Origin: CAWBXL01 sp963837365
GTDB taxonomy: Bacteria > Acidobacteriota > Terriglobia > Terriglobales > Acidobacteriaceae
Length of the DNA stretch: 64,000 nt
NCBI GenBank assembly: GCA_963837365.1
Contig: CAWIMW010000003.1
Location: 620,001-684,000 of the forward strand
Reading direction: 5' to 3'
The stretch's first letter is position 1. Every line of letters begins with the position of its first letter. The notes beneath the pieces were generated by a model. The model made no database searches. It had not been told where the DNA came from and saw only the letters and a list, made by a program, of their open reading frames with translations. The position numbers were made by a program, and so were the translations under genes. This document shows, one piece after another, positions 18,212 to 27,248 of the stretch.

Positions 18212-19030
18212 CTAATGAAACTTGATACCGGGCCCCAGTTCGGCGATGAATGCGATCGCTAGGATCACAGCGGCGACCATCCATCCCCGGCTGCGCTGGA
18301 GCTCGGGCATCTGGAGATCGCTGCTGGAAATTCGCGGGCCGCGGAGCAACATCCACATCCACGCCAGTCCGGATTTCCCGCCGAATGACGCAGCCGCAGC
18401 AGAGATCAGAATCAGCAGTGGCCCCACCGGGTTGAGTGCGCCCGCAACACAGGAAAGAATTCCGCAAGTGAGGTAAGGAATGAGCGCAAACTGGCGCGCG
18501 TGCCGCACACGAATCTCTGCATTTGTTCCCACGAACGGAAGCAATTCGCGCAGGCAAAGTGGCACGAACAAAAAGAAATAGGTAACTGTTCCAAGCGCAA
18601 TCAAGGCGATTCGCCATGCCCACGCAGGCTGCCAACCCGCCACGACCGCAGCCCAGTCGCCGATGTTGCCGATACCAGAGAACAGAAAATATCCGCCTGC
18701 GTCGAACAAATTAAAGGTCATCAGCAACCAGAAAAAGTAGCGCCAAGATGACGACTGCTTGACAGCGCGCGCGGCCCCCAAGAACAGCGCTCCGAAGATT
18801 AGATTGGCGAGTGTGCCGCCCGCCGCCACTAGACGAGGCTCCGCGCTGCACTGGAAGAACACGGTGGAAAGAACCTGGGGATGCCCGCCGGTAGCCAGAC
18901 ACATGCCACCGTGACCAAGGCCCTCGTGAATCACATCCGTAATCACGGTGGCCACAATCGCCACGGCAGCAATGGTTAACAAGTCGGGCTGGCGTGATCG
19001 GCTCAACGTCAGCGGATTGGATCTACTCAT
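18212..19030 (-). CDS. Polytopic membrane protein with an HEGLGH motif
   Basis: About 272 residues from ATG 19030, with GAGG upstream. There are about six or seven hydrophobic segments. Near the first helix is VIHEGLGHGGMCLATGGHP. This recalls the HExxH of site-2 (M50) proteases, but the second histidine is one residue too far, and no NPDG-type motif is present. It may be a divergent peptidase-like membrane protein or unrelated. No operon partner. Confidence 0.6.
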   Translation of the reverse strand: MSRSNPLTLSRSRQPDLLTIAAVAIVATVITDVIHEGLGHGGMCLATGGHPQVLSTVFFQCSAEPRLVAAGGTLANLIFGALFLGAARAVKQSSSWRYFFWLLMTFNLFDAGGYFLFSGIGNIGDWAAVVAGWQPAWAWRIALIALGTVTYFFLFVPLCLRELLPFVGTNAEIRVRHARQFALIPYLTCGILSCVAGALNPVGPLLILISAAAASFGGKSGLAWMWMLLRGPRISSSDLQMPELQRSRGWMVAAVILAIAFIAELGPGIKFH

Positions 19031-19256
19031 GTGGCCCTCGCCACGTAGGCGGACATGGGCCGCATTGTAGCAGCAGGGCTCTGAGCGACCGGGGGGGACC
19101 GCACTCAAGCCCGATCTTGGCTTTCGCGTTATTGTTTCGTGCTCCGTACAAAGGCCGCTTCGCCCGGGCTCGTGTCGAGCGTCGTCACTTACGCGCCACT
19201 CATATAACTAAATAAGCGTCCACCATTACATCCAGCCATAAATCAGTACTTAACCA

Positions 19257-20663
19257 TTACGGCGTGACATCTTTGATATGCGTCGCGATATACCACTGGT
19301 TGCCGAAAGCATCCTTCACGCCGCCGCTACGGTCGCCGTAGGGATGATCCATTGGCTCCATGATGGAAGTCGCACCCGCAGCAATTGCACGGCGGTAAAG
19401 CGAATCACAATCCGGAACGTACAGATAGAACATGGACTTCATGGGCTGATACGGCCCCTGCGCCTCACCCAGTTCCAGGTGTGAGTCTCCAATTTTCAGC
19501 GTGGCGTGATGGATCACTCCATCCGGTGAAGCAAATCGGCCCAGATCCTCTGCACCAAAAGCTTTCTTCAGGAAAGCAATGACTGGCTCGCCCCGCAGCG
19601 GGTGCAGATACGGCTGCACATCCGGCGCGCCTTCCCATTTGTAGTCGCCTTCCAACCGAGTCGCGATGTACCAGAAGTTTCCGGCTTTATCTTTTACAGC
19701 TGACGACCGCTCTCCGTAAGGCTGATCCATCGGCGGATGAATGGTTTCAGCGCCTGCTTCCAAGGCACGTTTGTACACTGCGTCGCATTCACGAACATAG
19801 ATGTGAAACGCACCCAGGTTCGATTCGCCGTGCCACTTCAGCCCCGGGCCGCCACCGCCGATCATCATCATGGAGTCACCCAAGCGAACTTCAGCGTGGC
19901 GGCCACCCGCGCCACCCACCGAGCGGAATGTTTCCTCCGCGCCGAATGTCGCCTTCACAAAATCAATCAGCGCATCCGCATCCTGCGCTACAACGTAAGG
20001 CGTGAGCGTACGGTAGCCTGTGGGAACCGGAGGAACGTCGGGCTTCTTCTTCGGCGGCATCATCGCACGGAAGCGACGGTGCATCTCCTCGACCGGCATT
20101 TCTTCCTTCACCGTAGATGCGGTCCACGAATACCCGAAGGGGTCAAGCAGCGTTCCCTCGCGATGTCCATAGAATTGGTCGCTGATCGGACGTACCACCT
20201 TCGCGCCGGCAGAGACTGCGCGCTCTATGAAAGCGTCCGCGTCCGGCACATTGATTACCATGCTGACCGGCGATTGCCCCAGCGTCTCGGCGCTGTAGCG
20301 GCCGCCTTCCGGCCACTCCCCGCAGACCAGGACGACTGAATCTCCAATCTTGATCTCGGCGTGGGCGATGCTACCTTCAACTTCAAAGCGCCACGATTCC
20401 CTGGCCCTGAATGCTTTCTCGTAGAACAAAATGGCTGTAGCTGGATCCTTGAAGCTCAGCCTCGGGGACGTGCTGGTTCGAACGGACGCAGTAGGTTCTG
20501 TCATGGTTGCCATGGAAGCACTCCTTTCCAAATTCTTTTTTAAACTAGCCTTGAAATCCCCACGCGGCAAATCGCTTAGCATTCTAGCGATTTTCAACAG
20601 CTGCGCGTCGCTATCGGTGCCCGGGTGGTGGCGGCCGCCCACATCCCGCGAAGCGTGGAGCAT
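19257..20663 (-). CDS. Triple VOC (PhnB-like glyoxalase) protein
   Basis: About 468 residues. Three tandem PhnB-like units are visible, each ending in a similar block: FYGHREGTLLDPFGYSW, QPYGERSSAVKDKAGNFWYI and HPYGDRSGGVKDAFGNQWYI. Before them is a ~55-residue leader (SDAQLLKIARMLSDLPRGDF) with no VOC features. An ATG at 20513 would remove this leader, so the true start is uncertain. The gene begins 57 bases after the ECF sigma factor gene and is likely cotranscribed with it. The function of such sigma-linked VOC proteins is unknown. Confidence 0.78.
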   Translation of the reverse strand: MLHASRDVGGRHHPGTDSDAQLLKIARMLSDLPRGDFKASLKKNLERSASMATMTEPTASVRTSTSPRLSFKDPATAILFYEKAFRARESWRFEVEGSIAHAEIKIGDSVVLVCGEWPEGGRYSAETLGQSPVSMVINVPDADAFIERAVSAGAKVVRPISDQFYGHREGTLLDPFGYSWTASTVKEEMPVEEMHRRFRAMMPPKKKPDVPPVPTGYRTLTPYVVAQDADALIDFVKATFGAEETFRSVGGAGGRHAEVRLGDSMMMIGGGGPGLKWHGESNLGAFHIYVRECDAVYKRALEAGAETIHPPMDQPYGERSSAVKDKAGNFWYIATRLEGDYKWEGAPDVQPYLHPLRGEPVIAFLKKAFGAEDLGRFASPDGVIHHATLKIGDSHLELGEAQGPYQPMKSMFYLYVPDCDSLYRRAIAAGATSIMEPMDHPYGDRSGGVKDAFGNQWYIATHIKDVTP

Positions 20664-20719
20664 CGCCTCCACCGCACCGATTCAACCGGTTAAATTCCTT
20701 TGGACCCGAAAGAGAGCGC

Positions 20720-21257
20720 TTAGGCATTGGCACCCTCCATCTGCGCCCGCAGCTTCTCCAGGGCACGGAATTGTAATTGCTTCACTGCGCCTTCGGTCTT
20801 GCCAATCTCGTTGGCGATCTCCTTGATGCTCTCTGCCTTCGACAAAGCGGAGAATCAGCACCCGTTTCTGCTCGGCGGGAAGGCCCTGCACAAGTTGTGA
20901 AAGCGCTGCACATTGTTCGATATCATCCGCGTAACTGCCTTCCAAATCGTCTTCGACGGGGTCATCGCTCTCGCGTGAAGTTTTCTTCCAGCGGTCCGTG
21001 AGGGCGTTGGCAGCGATGCGGATCAGCCAGGCCGAAAACGGCACCCCGCGCCATTCGTAGCTCTTGATCTTGGCCAGAGCATGGTGGAAAACCTCTGAAG
21101 TAATATCTTCAGCTTCCTCCCGCCGCTCCACCCGCCGCAAGACGTACCCGTACACACGATGGAAGTGAAGCTCATAAAGCTCCGCAAAGCGGCGCGGATC
21201 ACGCTGCGCCGCCTCCACCAGAAGCCGCTCGTCTGTTTCCTGCTTGCTGGCCGTCAA
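20720..21257 (-). CDS. ECF-type sigma-70 factor, reading frame broken by a one-base insertion
   Basis: Region 2 is intact (FAELYELHFHRVYGYVLRRV, then WLIRIAANALTDRWKK), and region 4 begins QGLPAEQKRVLILRFVEG. After this the frame is lost. Dropping one base at about 20830-20836 restores SIKEIANEIGKTEGAVKQLQ (the region 4 helix-turn-helix) and a natural stop at 20720, giving 178 residues. As read, the protein would lack -35 recognition. The start is a TTG with GGAG upstream. A sequencing error is the likeliest reason; a real mutation would inactivate the factor. Confidence 0.8.
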
Positions 21258-21283
21258 CCAGTTCTCCGCGGTAGGTCATTAAG

Positions 21284-21312
21284 GATAACTGGAGAGGGGG
21301 AGAAAAGGTTAC
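21284..21312 (-). promoter_or_regulatory. Candidate promoter of the ECF sigma gene
   Basis: On the minus strand, GTAACC and GTTATC are separated by 17 bases just ahead of the sigma gene. This pair of unusual hexamers fits an ECF-type promoter and could mean self-activation. It is a pattern match only. Confidence 0.35.
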
Positions 21313-21383
21313 GGAAGAAAAACCGTTTTAACGAAGGTAATGAGATGGGAGAGCGATTCGAGTGCGCGCACCACAACTGCGGA

Positions 21384-21405
21384 CGACGCACCTCCGCGTG
21401 CGTCG
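21384..21405. terminator. Perfect hairpin between the sigma and PEP-CTERM genes
   Basis: CGACGCAC (21384-21391) and GTGCGTCG (21398-21405) form an eight-base stem with a six-base loop, 30 bases after the PEP-CTERM stop. It probably ends the three-gene secreted-protein operon, though there is no T-run. Confidence 0.45.
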
Positions 21406-21434
21406 CCACCGGCAATCTAGCTAGGAGATCTACG

Positions 21435-22058
21435 TTATCGCTGCAACTGCAACCGTACTTTCGGACTGAACTTCACACAGAGCAGGGTCATCACCAAAGC
21501 AGTGATGAGCAACAATATCGATCCTGGCTCCGGCACGGAGACCGTACTGGTGCCCACGGTGATCGAGGCCGCTGCCTTTACCGTATTCCCTACCGAAAGC
21601 GTATCCAGCGTCGGATCAAAATCGGCTGAATTTGGATCGACGCTGTACAAATCATAGAACAGCACAATTTGCCCCAGGACCGTTCCAGTCGATGCCGGAT
21701 CGATCAGGAAGCTCCCCAGTCCTGTCCCCAGGCTGTTGTCGAAAACCGCGGTGAAACTGCTGTCTTCAGGCGATGGACCCGCCACGATAAATTGCAATCC
21801 GGCCAGGTCCGTATAGGTCCCAAAAGAGGTGGCACACGGGGACGTAATCACGCCCACACAAAAATCTGAACCGCTGATGACAGCAAAGTAGCTGCTCAGA
21901 TTGGTAAAGGTAAATCCCCACCCTACGGTAGACCCGGCTGGTCCGGTGAGCGCCCCATCTGTGGGATCGAGGGTCAGTGTAACCCCGTCAGCCCGGGCCA
22001 TGCCCCCCAACGAAACTGCACAAAGCATCGCTAGCATCATCATTCGAATTGTTCTCAT
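21435..22058 (-). CDS. PEP-CTERM sorting-domain protein
   Basis: 207 residues. A signal peptide (MLAMLCAVSLGGMARA) is followed by a beta-rich domain with a cysteine pair (DFCVGVITSPCATSF). The C-terminus has VPEPGSILLLITALVMTLLC and then basic residues, the PEP-CTERM signal cleaved by an exosortase in the inner membrane. No exosortase gene is in the window. It starts 27 bases after a large glycine-rich gene and shares an MRTIRM-type leader with that gene's MKTIRI, so the two look like an operon of related exported proteins. Confidence 0.85.
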   Translation of the reverse strand: MRTIRMMMLAMLCAVSLGGMARADGVTLTLDPTDGALTGPAGSTVGWGFTFTNLSSYFAVISGSDFCVGVITSPCATSFGTYTDLAGLQFIVAGPSPEDSSFTAVFDNSLGTGLGSFLIDPASTGTVLGQIVLFYDLYSVDPNSADFDPTLDTLSVGNTVKAAASITVGTSTVSVPEPGSILLLITALVMTLLCVKFSPKVRLQLQR

Positions 22059-22085
22059 ATATAACTCCTCTTTTCTTTTGCCTTT

Positions 22086-24512
22086 CTACTGAAACTGATT
22101 GGTGCGTGTAACCGTTCCGGAAGCAAATCCGGCATTCGCCGAAAAGGTGAAGATCGCGGTAAAACGCGCAGCTGCCGCGCAATTGCTGAAGTCAATGTTG
22201 ACGTTGGCGGTCCCGGTTTGCGAAACAGCCAAATCCCCCACCAGAAGCGGAAATGAATTGGCCACCACAGGAGTGCAAGCCGTCCCCGCGGTTTGCGTAA
22301 GCATGAAGGAGTTGATCGTTGTGCCATAAGCGATTGCCGGGCCGTTATCGGTCACCGATAGCGTCCATACACGCGCCCCAGTGCGACCTGACTTGGCGTC
22401 GATATTCCCCAAAAGGTTTGTAGTGCTGGTTGAAATTGGCGTAAATGTGGCCACTACGGTTTGCGGTTGAGACATGACGATGGTGCTCAACGGATTGAGT
22501 GGAACCGTGACGTTGCTGGTCCAACTCGAAAAATCGTAACCAGGATTGGCTGTTGCCTTCACCAGGACCACCGAATTGAGGAGTTCAGGGTTATCACCGG
22601 CGGGCGGACTCAATATGCCGCCAGCCGCCGGAGATGCTTGCATAGTCAACCGGACGGTTGGTGGCGGGTCAACTACCTGGTCTGGATTTTCGCAAAATGT
22701 TATGAGCGGGTTGGCAGAAACACAGACTTCAAACGCTCCGATATCGAACCCCCCGGCCTGCGGACGGGTTGTGCCCGTCTGATCGTGCGACAAAGCGACA
22801 CTGGGATCGGCGGCGTTGAATGCCGGACTGGTCTTGGCAATTGCCTTGGTGGGAGTCGGGCCGCCGTTGTCCCGCAACGGCCCCAAATGCGGATCGGCAC
22901 TGGCGAAGACTCCGGGACAATTATTGTTGTCAACGATCAGATTCCCGCTGCCGGTGAAATCAATCGAGGTCCCGTCAATGATGCACTCGCTCGGGGCGCT
23001 GAAACCAACACCGTTGTTGGAGATGATGGAGTTGTCCAGGGTAAATGAGGTTGGTTGCGAGGGAGAACCTGGAAGTTGAAAAATTTCCACGCCTCCGAAT
23101 GGTCCGGTAGTTTCATTTCCGTCGATGGTCACTTGTTGGAGTGTCGTAGAACCGTGATAAGCAAAAATCGCGCCGCCGGCGTCCGCGCCATTGTCCGCGG
23201 AGGAGGTATTTTCCGAACTGCCTCCCACTCCGCGAAGGGCGAAGTTAGCGGTGAAGGTGCTGTTGCGGATGACGAGCGTGCCGCCGTCGGTAAACAACGC
23301 CCCGCCGAGTCCCGCGCCGCCTCCACCATTTGGTCCGATGGCGTTGCCGCCAAAATTTCCGCCGCCGCCTTCGTGTTCCGAGCAGGCGCCGCCTCCGCCA
23401 CCGAAGCCACCGTTGCCGCCGTGGTCGCAGTCCTCCTTTTGAGGAGATGCCCCGGCGCCTCCGCCACCACCAAAGCCGCCGTTCCCGCCGGCTGCGCCAG
23501 AACCATCTTCGCAGCTTCCACCGCCTCCTCCTCCGCCGCCATAGTTACCATTGCCACCCCTGCCGGCTCCCGAACCGATGACGGGAAGACAATCATTCGT
23601 GGATTCTGGGTGATGACCGCCGCCACCGCCGCCACCGGGACAAAGGCCATCCTGCCCCGGATCACCCAGATGAACGGACGTGCCTCCACAAAAGACCTTG
23701 CTATAGATATCTTCGGAAACATTGTCAGGTTTAGGAATGGTGCCTCCCCCTGCCCAGAAGGAGCCCACACTGGTGATGCCGAGAGCATCGCCGCCAGATC
23801 CACCGCCACCACCACCGTCTCCACCATCTGCGAACCCACTCCCGGAGCCGCCCATGCCGCCCCCGCCTCCTCCACCTGCAATGTTCACGGGGTAGAAGCT
23901 GCCATTCCCGCCAATGGCCCCGTTCCTTTCAAAAGTAGAGTTCTCAACGATCAAGGTTCCGCTGCCCTTGAGAAAGATCGCGCCGCCAGCGCCCAGGCCA
24001 CCACCGCCGCCCAACGCGCCATCGCCGCCCCGGGCAGTGAAACCGCCGATGTAGGCGCCGGACATGGTCAGCCGTCCGGTGCTGCTCACAGCGAACGCAC
24101 GAAAATTCTTGTTTCCCGCGTGCTGAAATCTTGCCCCGTTGGCTTCGATACGGATGTTCGAGGTGACCATCGGCGTCGCGGTCGGACCGAAGGGATTGTG
24201 TCCATCGAGCGTCGCATGGTCCATCTGCAGCACGGCGCCGGCGGGTAATACGATGACGTCATCGCCGTGGCCGGGCACACACTGTGTGGCAATGAAATGG
24301 TCGCTTCCGTCCGCATTGAATGAATCGGGGGCTTTGTTTTCATCAAAGTTTGCCGAGTAGATCGCTTCCTGTAACGAACACCCATCACGCGAACTGATTT
24401 TGTCTTCAAGGCTGGTGACCCAGATGGTTGCGCCGGTCTGCGCGGCGCCGGAGTTGAGTCCGATGCCGACCAGCACCGCCATGCCAACCATCGCAATTCG
24501 TATTGTTTTCAT
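22086..24512 (-). CDS. Large glycine-rich secreted protein, CSLREA / choice-of-anchor Q type, with InlB-like repeat
   Basis: About 808 residues from ATG 24512. After the signal peptide comes a CSLREA-type block (GCSLQEAIYSANFDENKAPD). A beta-helix-like region and a very long glycine-rich tract (about residues 155-400, many GGGG runs) follow. Near the C-terminus is an InlB B-repeat-like unit (GYDFSSWTSNV) and then a conserved beta domain ending CAAAARFTAIFTFSANAG. It is probably surface-exposed or extracellular. It is a paralogue of the gene just upstream. The opposite strand shows long false frames because of the skewed GGC/GGT codons. Confidence 0.8.
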   Translation of the reverse strand: MKTIRIAMVGMAVLVGIGLNSGAAQTGATIWVTSLEDKISSRDGCSLQEAIYSANFDENKAPDSFNADGSDHFIATQCVPGHGDDVIVLPAGAVLQMDHATLDGHNPFGPTATPMVTSNIRIEANGARFQHAGNKNFRAFAVSSTGRLTMSGAYIGGFTARGGDGALGGGGGLGAGGAIFLKGSGTLIVENSTFERNGAIGGNGSFYPVNIAGGGGGGGMGGSGSGFADGGDGGGGGGSGGDALGITSVGSFWAGGGTIPKPDNVSEDIYSKVFCGGTSVHLGDPGQDGLCPGGGGGGGHHPESTNDCLPVIGSGAGRGGNGNYGGGGGGGGSCEDGSGAAGGNGGFGGGGGAGASPQKEDCDHGGNGGFGGGGGACSEHEGGGGNFGGNAIGPNGGGGAGLGGALFTDGGTLVIRNSTFTANFALRGVGGSSENTSSADNGADAGGAIFAYHGSTTLQQVTIDGNETTGPFGGVEIFQLPGSPSQPTSFTLDNSIISNNGVGFSAPSECIIDGTSIDFTGSGNLIVDNNNCPGVFASADPHLGPLRDNGGPTPTKAIAKTSPAFNAADPSVALSHDQTGTTRPQAGGFDIGAFEVCVSANPLITFCENPDQVVDPPPTVRLTMQASPAAGGILSPPAGDNPELLNSVVLVKATANPGYDFSSWTSNVTVPLNPLSTIVMSQPQTVVATFTPISTSTTNLLGNIDAKSGRTGARVWTLSVTDNGPAIAYGTTINSFMLTQTAGTACTPVVANSFPLLVGDLAVSQTGTANVNIDFSNCAAAARFTAIFTFSANAGFASGTVTRTNQFQ

Positions 24513-24541
24513 CCCGTCCCCCAATAGAATCGAATCTGCGA

Positions 24542-27004
24542 TCATTGGTATTGGTTCGTACGGGTTACATACCCCGAAACCGCCCCGCCGTTGGCCGAGT
24601 AGGTGAATTTCGCGGTGAAGCGCGCCGCCGCTGCGCATCCCGTGAAGTCAATGGTTAGGTTTGTGGTTGCGGTCTGCAACGGCGCTACGTTGCCCAGAGC
24701 AATCGGAGTTGCCGTCTTCACCACCGGAGTGCAGGCCGCGCCGAAGGTCTGGGTCAGTGTGAAACTGCCGATTGAAACCGCATTGGCAGCATCAGGCCCG
24801 TTATCCAGCAGCGAGAGCGTCCACACCCGTGCATTCGCCGGTCCGGATTTGGCGATGATGTTGCCAAACATCGTGGCTGAAAGCTGCACGAAGTTGGCGG
24901 TCAGCGTCTTCGGGCCGTCCATGACCACGGTCGTGGATGGACTGGTTGGGTTCGCGACCCCGCCGGTCCATTGCGTAAAGCCGTACCCCGGATTCGGCGT
25001 CGCATTCACCAGGACCACTGTGTTCGCCACCGGAGTATAAGTTCCCACGGCTGGAGTTGTGGTCCCGCCCGTTGCAGGAAAGACCAGCATGGTTAAGGGC
25101 TGGGTATCCTCGGGAGGATGGGCCACAATATCTGCGCAAAAACTCGGAATGATTGGATTAGGGGACACGCATAACTCGAAGGCCCCGATATCGAAGCCGC
25201 CGGCTTGCGGCCGGTCAATTCCTCTCTGGTCTTGCGCGAGAGAAGCGTTCGGATCTGCTGCATTGAATGCAGAACTGGTTTTGGCAATTGCCAGAGTGGG
25301 CGTAATGCCCGAGTTGGCTTGCAGAAGCCCTAGTTGAGGATCAGCTGTGACCCAAACACCGGGACAGCTGGTAAGACTCGAGATCAGGTTGCCTGTGCTG
25401 GATATGGAACCGATGTAACCGTCGACCGCACAGTCCGACTCACTCAGAGCCACGTTGCCCGAGAGAATGTTGTTATACAACACGACATTATCTACGGACG
25501 TTACGTACAAACCGCCGCCCAAGGTGCGGGTACGGCCAAACTGACCGGCGATGTTAATAAGGCTCAAATTACCGCTGATGGTTGAGTTGCGAATCGTGAC
25601 CGAGCCCTGCACAGCAAAAATTGCGCCGCCGGCAGCGCTACCGTCGCTGGCGGGAAAATCACCTAGGCCGGTGGTGGCGAAGTTTCCGGTGAAGGTACTG
25701 TTATCAATAAGAATATGACCGCCATCGCTGAAGATGGCTCCCCCTAGGCCCGCGCCTCCACCGCCCTGGATAAAAACCGCGTCACCGCCAAAGGTGCCGC
25801 CATGCCCGGGCCCCCCCGTGGCCACTCCGCCGGGCCCTGCGCCGCCACCGCCACCAAAGCCGCCGTCTCCGCCACTGCTTAGCGCTATGTCCTCTGCTCC
25901 ATACCGGCCCGCGCCCCCGCCGCCTCCGAATCCACCGTTTCCGCCGTTTCCAACGTCATCGAATGCACGACCGCCACCACCACCGCCGCCGCCGTAGTTA
26001 CCACGACCGCCATTGCCCGCGAGGAAGTCCTCTCCTCTGCCACCACCCCCGCCACCGCCACCCGGGCAGGCCGCATCGAGCCCATCTTCTGCGAAGGCAC
26101 CACCATCCGCGCCGCAATCAAAACCACCCGTTGCCCGGAGAAATAAATTGGCTTTGCCGCTCCCATCGAACAGGGTTCCTCCACCGCTCCCGGCAAGGCC
26201 GCTCGCGGTAGCACCAGATCCTCCATTCCCGCGGGAGCCGCCACCACCGCCACCACCACCGGCCGACGTGCCGCCATTCCCTCCAAGGCCTCCGCCACCA
26301 CCGCCTTGCCAGTCATAGGCGCCGGTGCCGCCCGTAACGTGGTTGCCGGAGAACGTGCTCCGCACGACGGCCAGGCTGCCGCTTCCTTTGACATAGATCG
26401 CACCACCCGCGCCGAGCCCGCCGCCACCACCACCGGCTCCGTCTCCACCTTTGACTTCGAAGTCCCTGATGTAGATATCGTGCAGGGTGAGCCTGCCTGT
26501 GCTGGCCACCGCGAAAGCACGGGTACGCGGGGCAACCCATCTCAATGTCGAACCATGCGCTTCAATCGTGATATTCGAAGTAATTAGAGGAGTGGCGGTC
26601 GGCCCGAACGGATTGCTTGCATCCTGGATGGGCCCAGAGAGCACAAACGACGCCTCTGTGGGCAGCACGATAATGTCGTCGCCGCTGCCGGGAGCACACT
26701 GCGTGGTTACGTAGTTGGCAGTGCCGTCTGTGTTGTAGGACGCGACTGCGGTGTTGCTATCCAAGTTCGCGGAATAAATAGCTTCCTGAAGCGAGCACCC
26801 CCCCGACGACGATATCTTTTGCGCGGTCGTGGTAACGAAGATAGGGGCAGCCTCACTGGAGGCTGACAAGGTGAACAGAATCAGGATCGCCGTTATGAGC
26901 TGGGCAATTTCCAACCGCAACCCAGGCTTCCTCAACCCGGCGAGCGGCCTCATTCGTTGGATACAAGGAAACAACTGGTGCGCGAACCTTGGGCAAACAC
27001 TCAT
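24542..27004 (-). CDS. Large glycine-rich secreted protein, CSLREA / choice-of-anchor Q type (paralogue)
   Basis: About 820 residues. The ATG at 27004 has GGAGG seven bases upstream. Order: exported leader, SSSGGCSLQEAIYSANLDSN block, beta-helix region, glycine-rich tract (about 190-420), InlB-like unit (NPGYGFTQWTGGVANP) and a C-terminal domain (CAAAARFTAKFTYSANGG) nearly matching the next gene. The stop is 29 bases before the downstream paralogue. The pair most likely arose by tandem duplication. Its glycine tract resembles extracellular matrix or adhesion proteins; that role is inference. Confidence 0.8.
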   Translation of the reverse strand: MSVCPRFAHQLFPCIQRMRPLAGLRKPGLRLEIAQLITAILILFTLSASSEAAPIFVTTTAQKISSSGGCSLQEAIYSANLDSNTAVASYNTDGTANYVTTQCAPGSGDDIIVLPTEASFVLSGPIQDASNPFGPTATPLITSNITIEAHGSTLRWVAPRTRAFAVASTGRLTLHDIYIRDFEVKGGDGAGGGGGGLGAGGAIYVKGSGSLAVVRSTFSGNHVTGGTGAYDWQGGGGGGLGGNGGTSAGGGGGGGGSRGNGGSGATASGLAGSGGGTLFDGSGKANLFLRATGGFDCGADGGAFAEDGLDAACPGGGGGGGGRGEDFLAGNGGRGNYGGGGGGGGRAFDDVGNGGNGGFGGGGGAGRYGAEDIALSSGGDGGFGGGGGAGPGGVATGGPGHGGTFGGDAVFIQGGGGAGLGGAIFSDGGHILIDNSTFTGNFATTGLGDFPASDGSAAGGAIFAVQGSVTIRNSTISGNLSLINIAGQFGRTRTLGGGLYVTSVDNVVLYNNILSGNVALSESDCAVDGYIGSISSTGNLISSLTSCPGVWVTADPQLGLLQANSGITPTLAIAKTSSAFNAADPNASLAQDQRGIDRPQAGGFDIGAFELCVSPNPIIPSFCADIVAHPPEDTQPLTMLVFPATGGTTTPAVGTYTPVANTVVLVNATPNPGYGFTQWTGGVANPTSPSTTVVMDGPKTLTANFVQLSATMFGNIIAKSGPANARVWTLSLLDNGPDAANAVSIGSFTLTQTFGAACTPVVKTATPIALGNVAPLQTATTNLTIDFTGCAAAARFTAKFTYSANGGAVSGYVTRTNQYQ

Positions 27005-27248
27005 GCTGGCGCCTCCATAGGCGTGAATTTGTCGGTTCACCTGGGAGTTGCTGGCCGTGGGGAGGGAAATGGCAGCGCGGTGAATTGTGGCTTATGGGAA
27101 TCTCATTTTTGGACAGGAAGGTCAATGCCGCCGAGGTATGAAATCAATAACATCTAGGTATATGCCTAACGTACTCATTCGATTAGGAATTGCCTTGCAA
27201 ATACGGACCTTTTAAGGGAAACTCTCAGTCCCTGCTAAGGAAGTACCT

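Noticed and set aside
18890..18930. Calling the HEGLGH membrane protein an M50 protease
   Set aside because: The spacing is HExxxH rather than HExxH, and the other M50 motif is absent.
23055..24248. A 397-residue frame on the plus strand inside the glycine-rich gene
   Set aside because: It is rich in Ala, Thr and Pro only because it is the complement of GGC/GGT codons, and the minus-strand frame has clear domains and a start with a ribosome site.
25700..26500. Dense CCGCC repeats that might suggest a CRISPR or satellite array
   Set aside because: They are irregular glycine codons of a coding gene, without fixed unit length or unique spacers.
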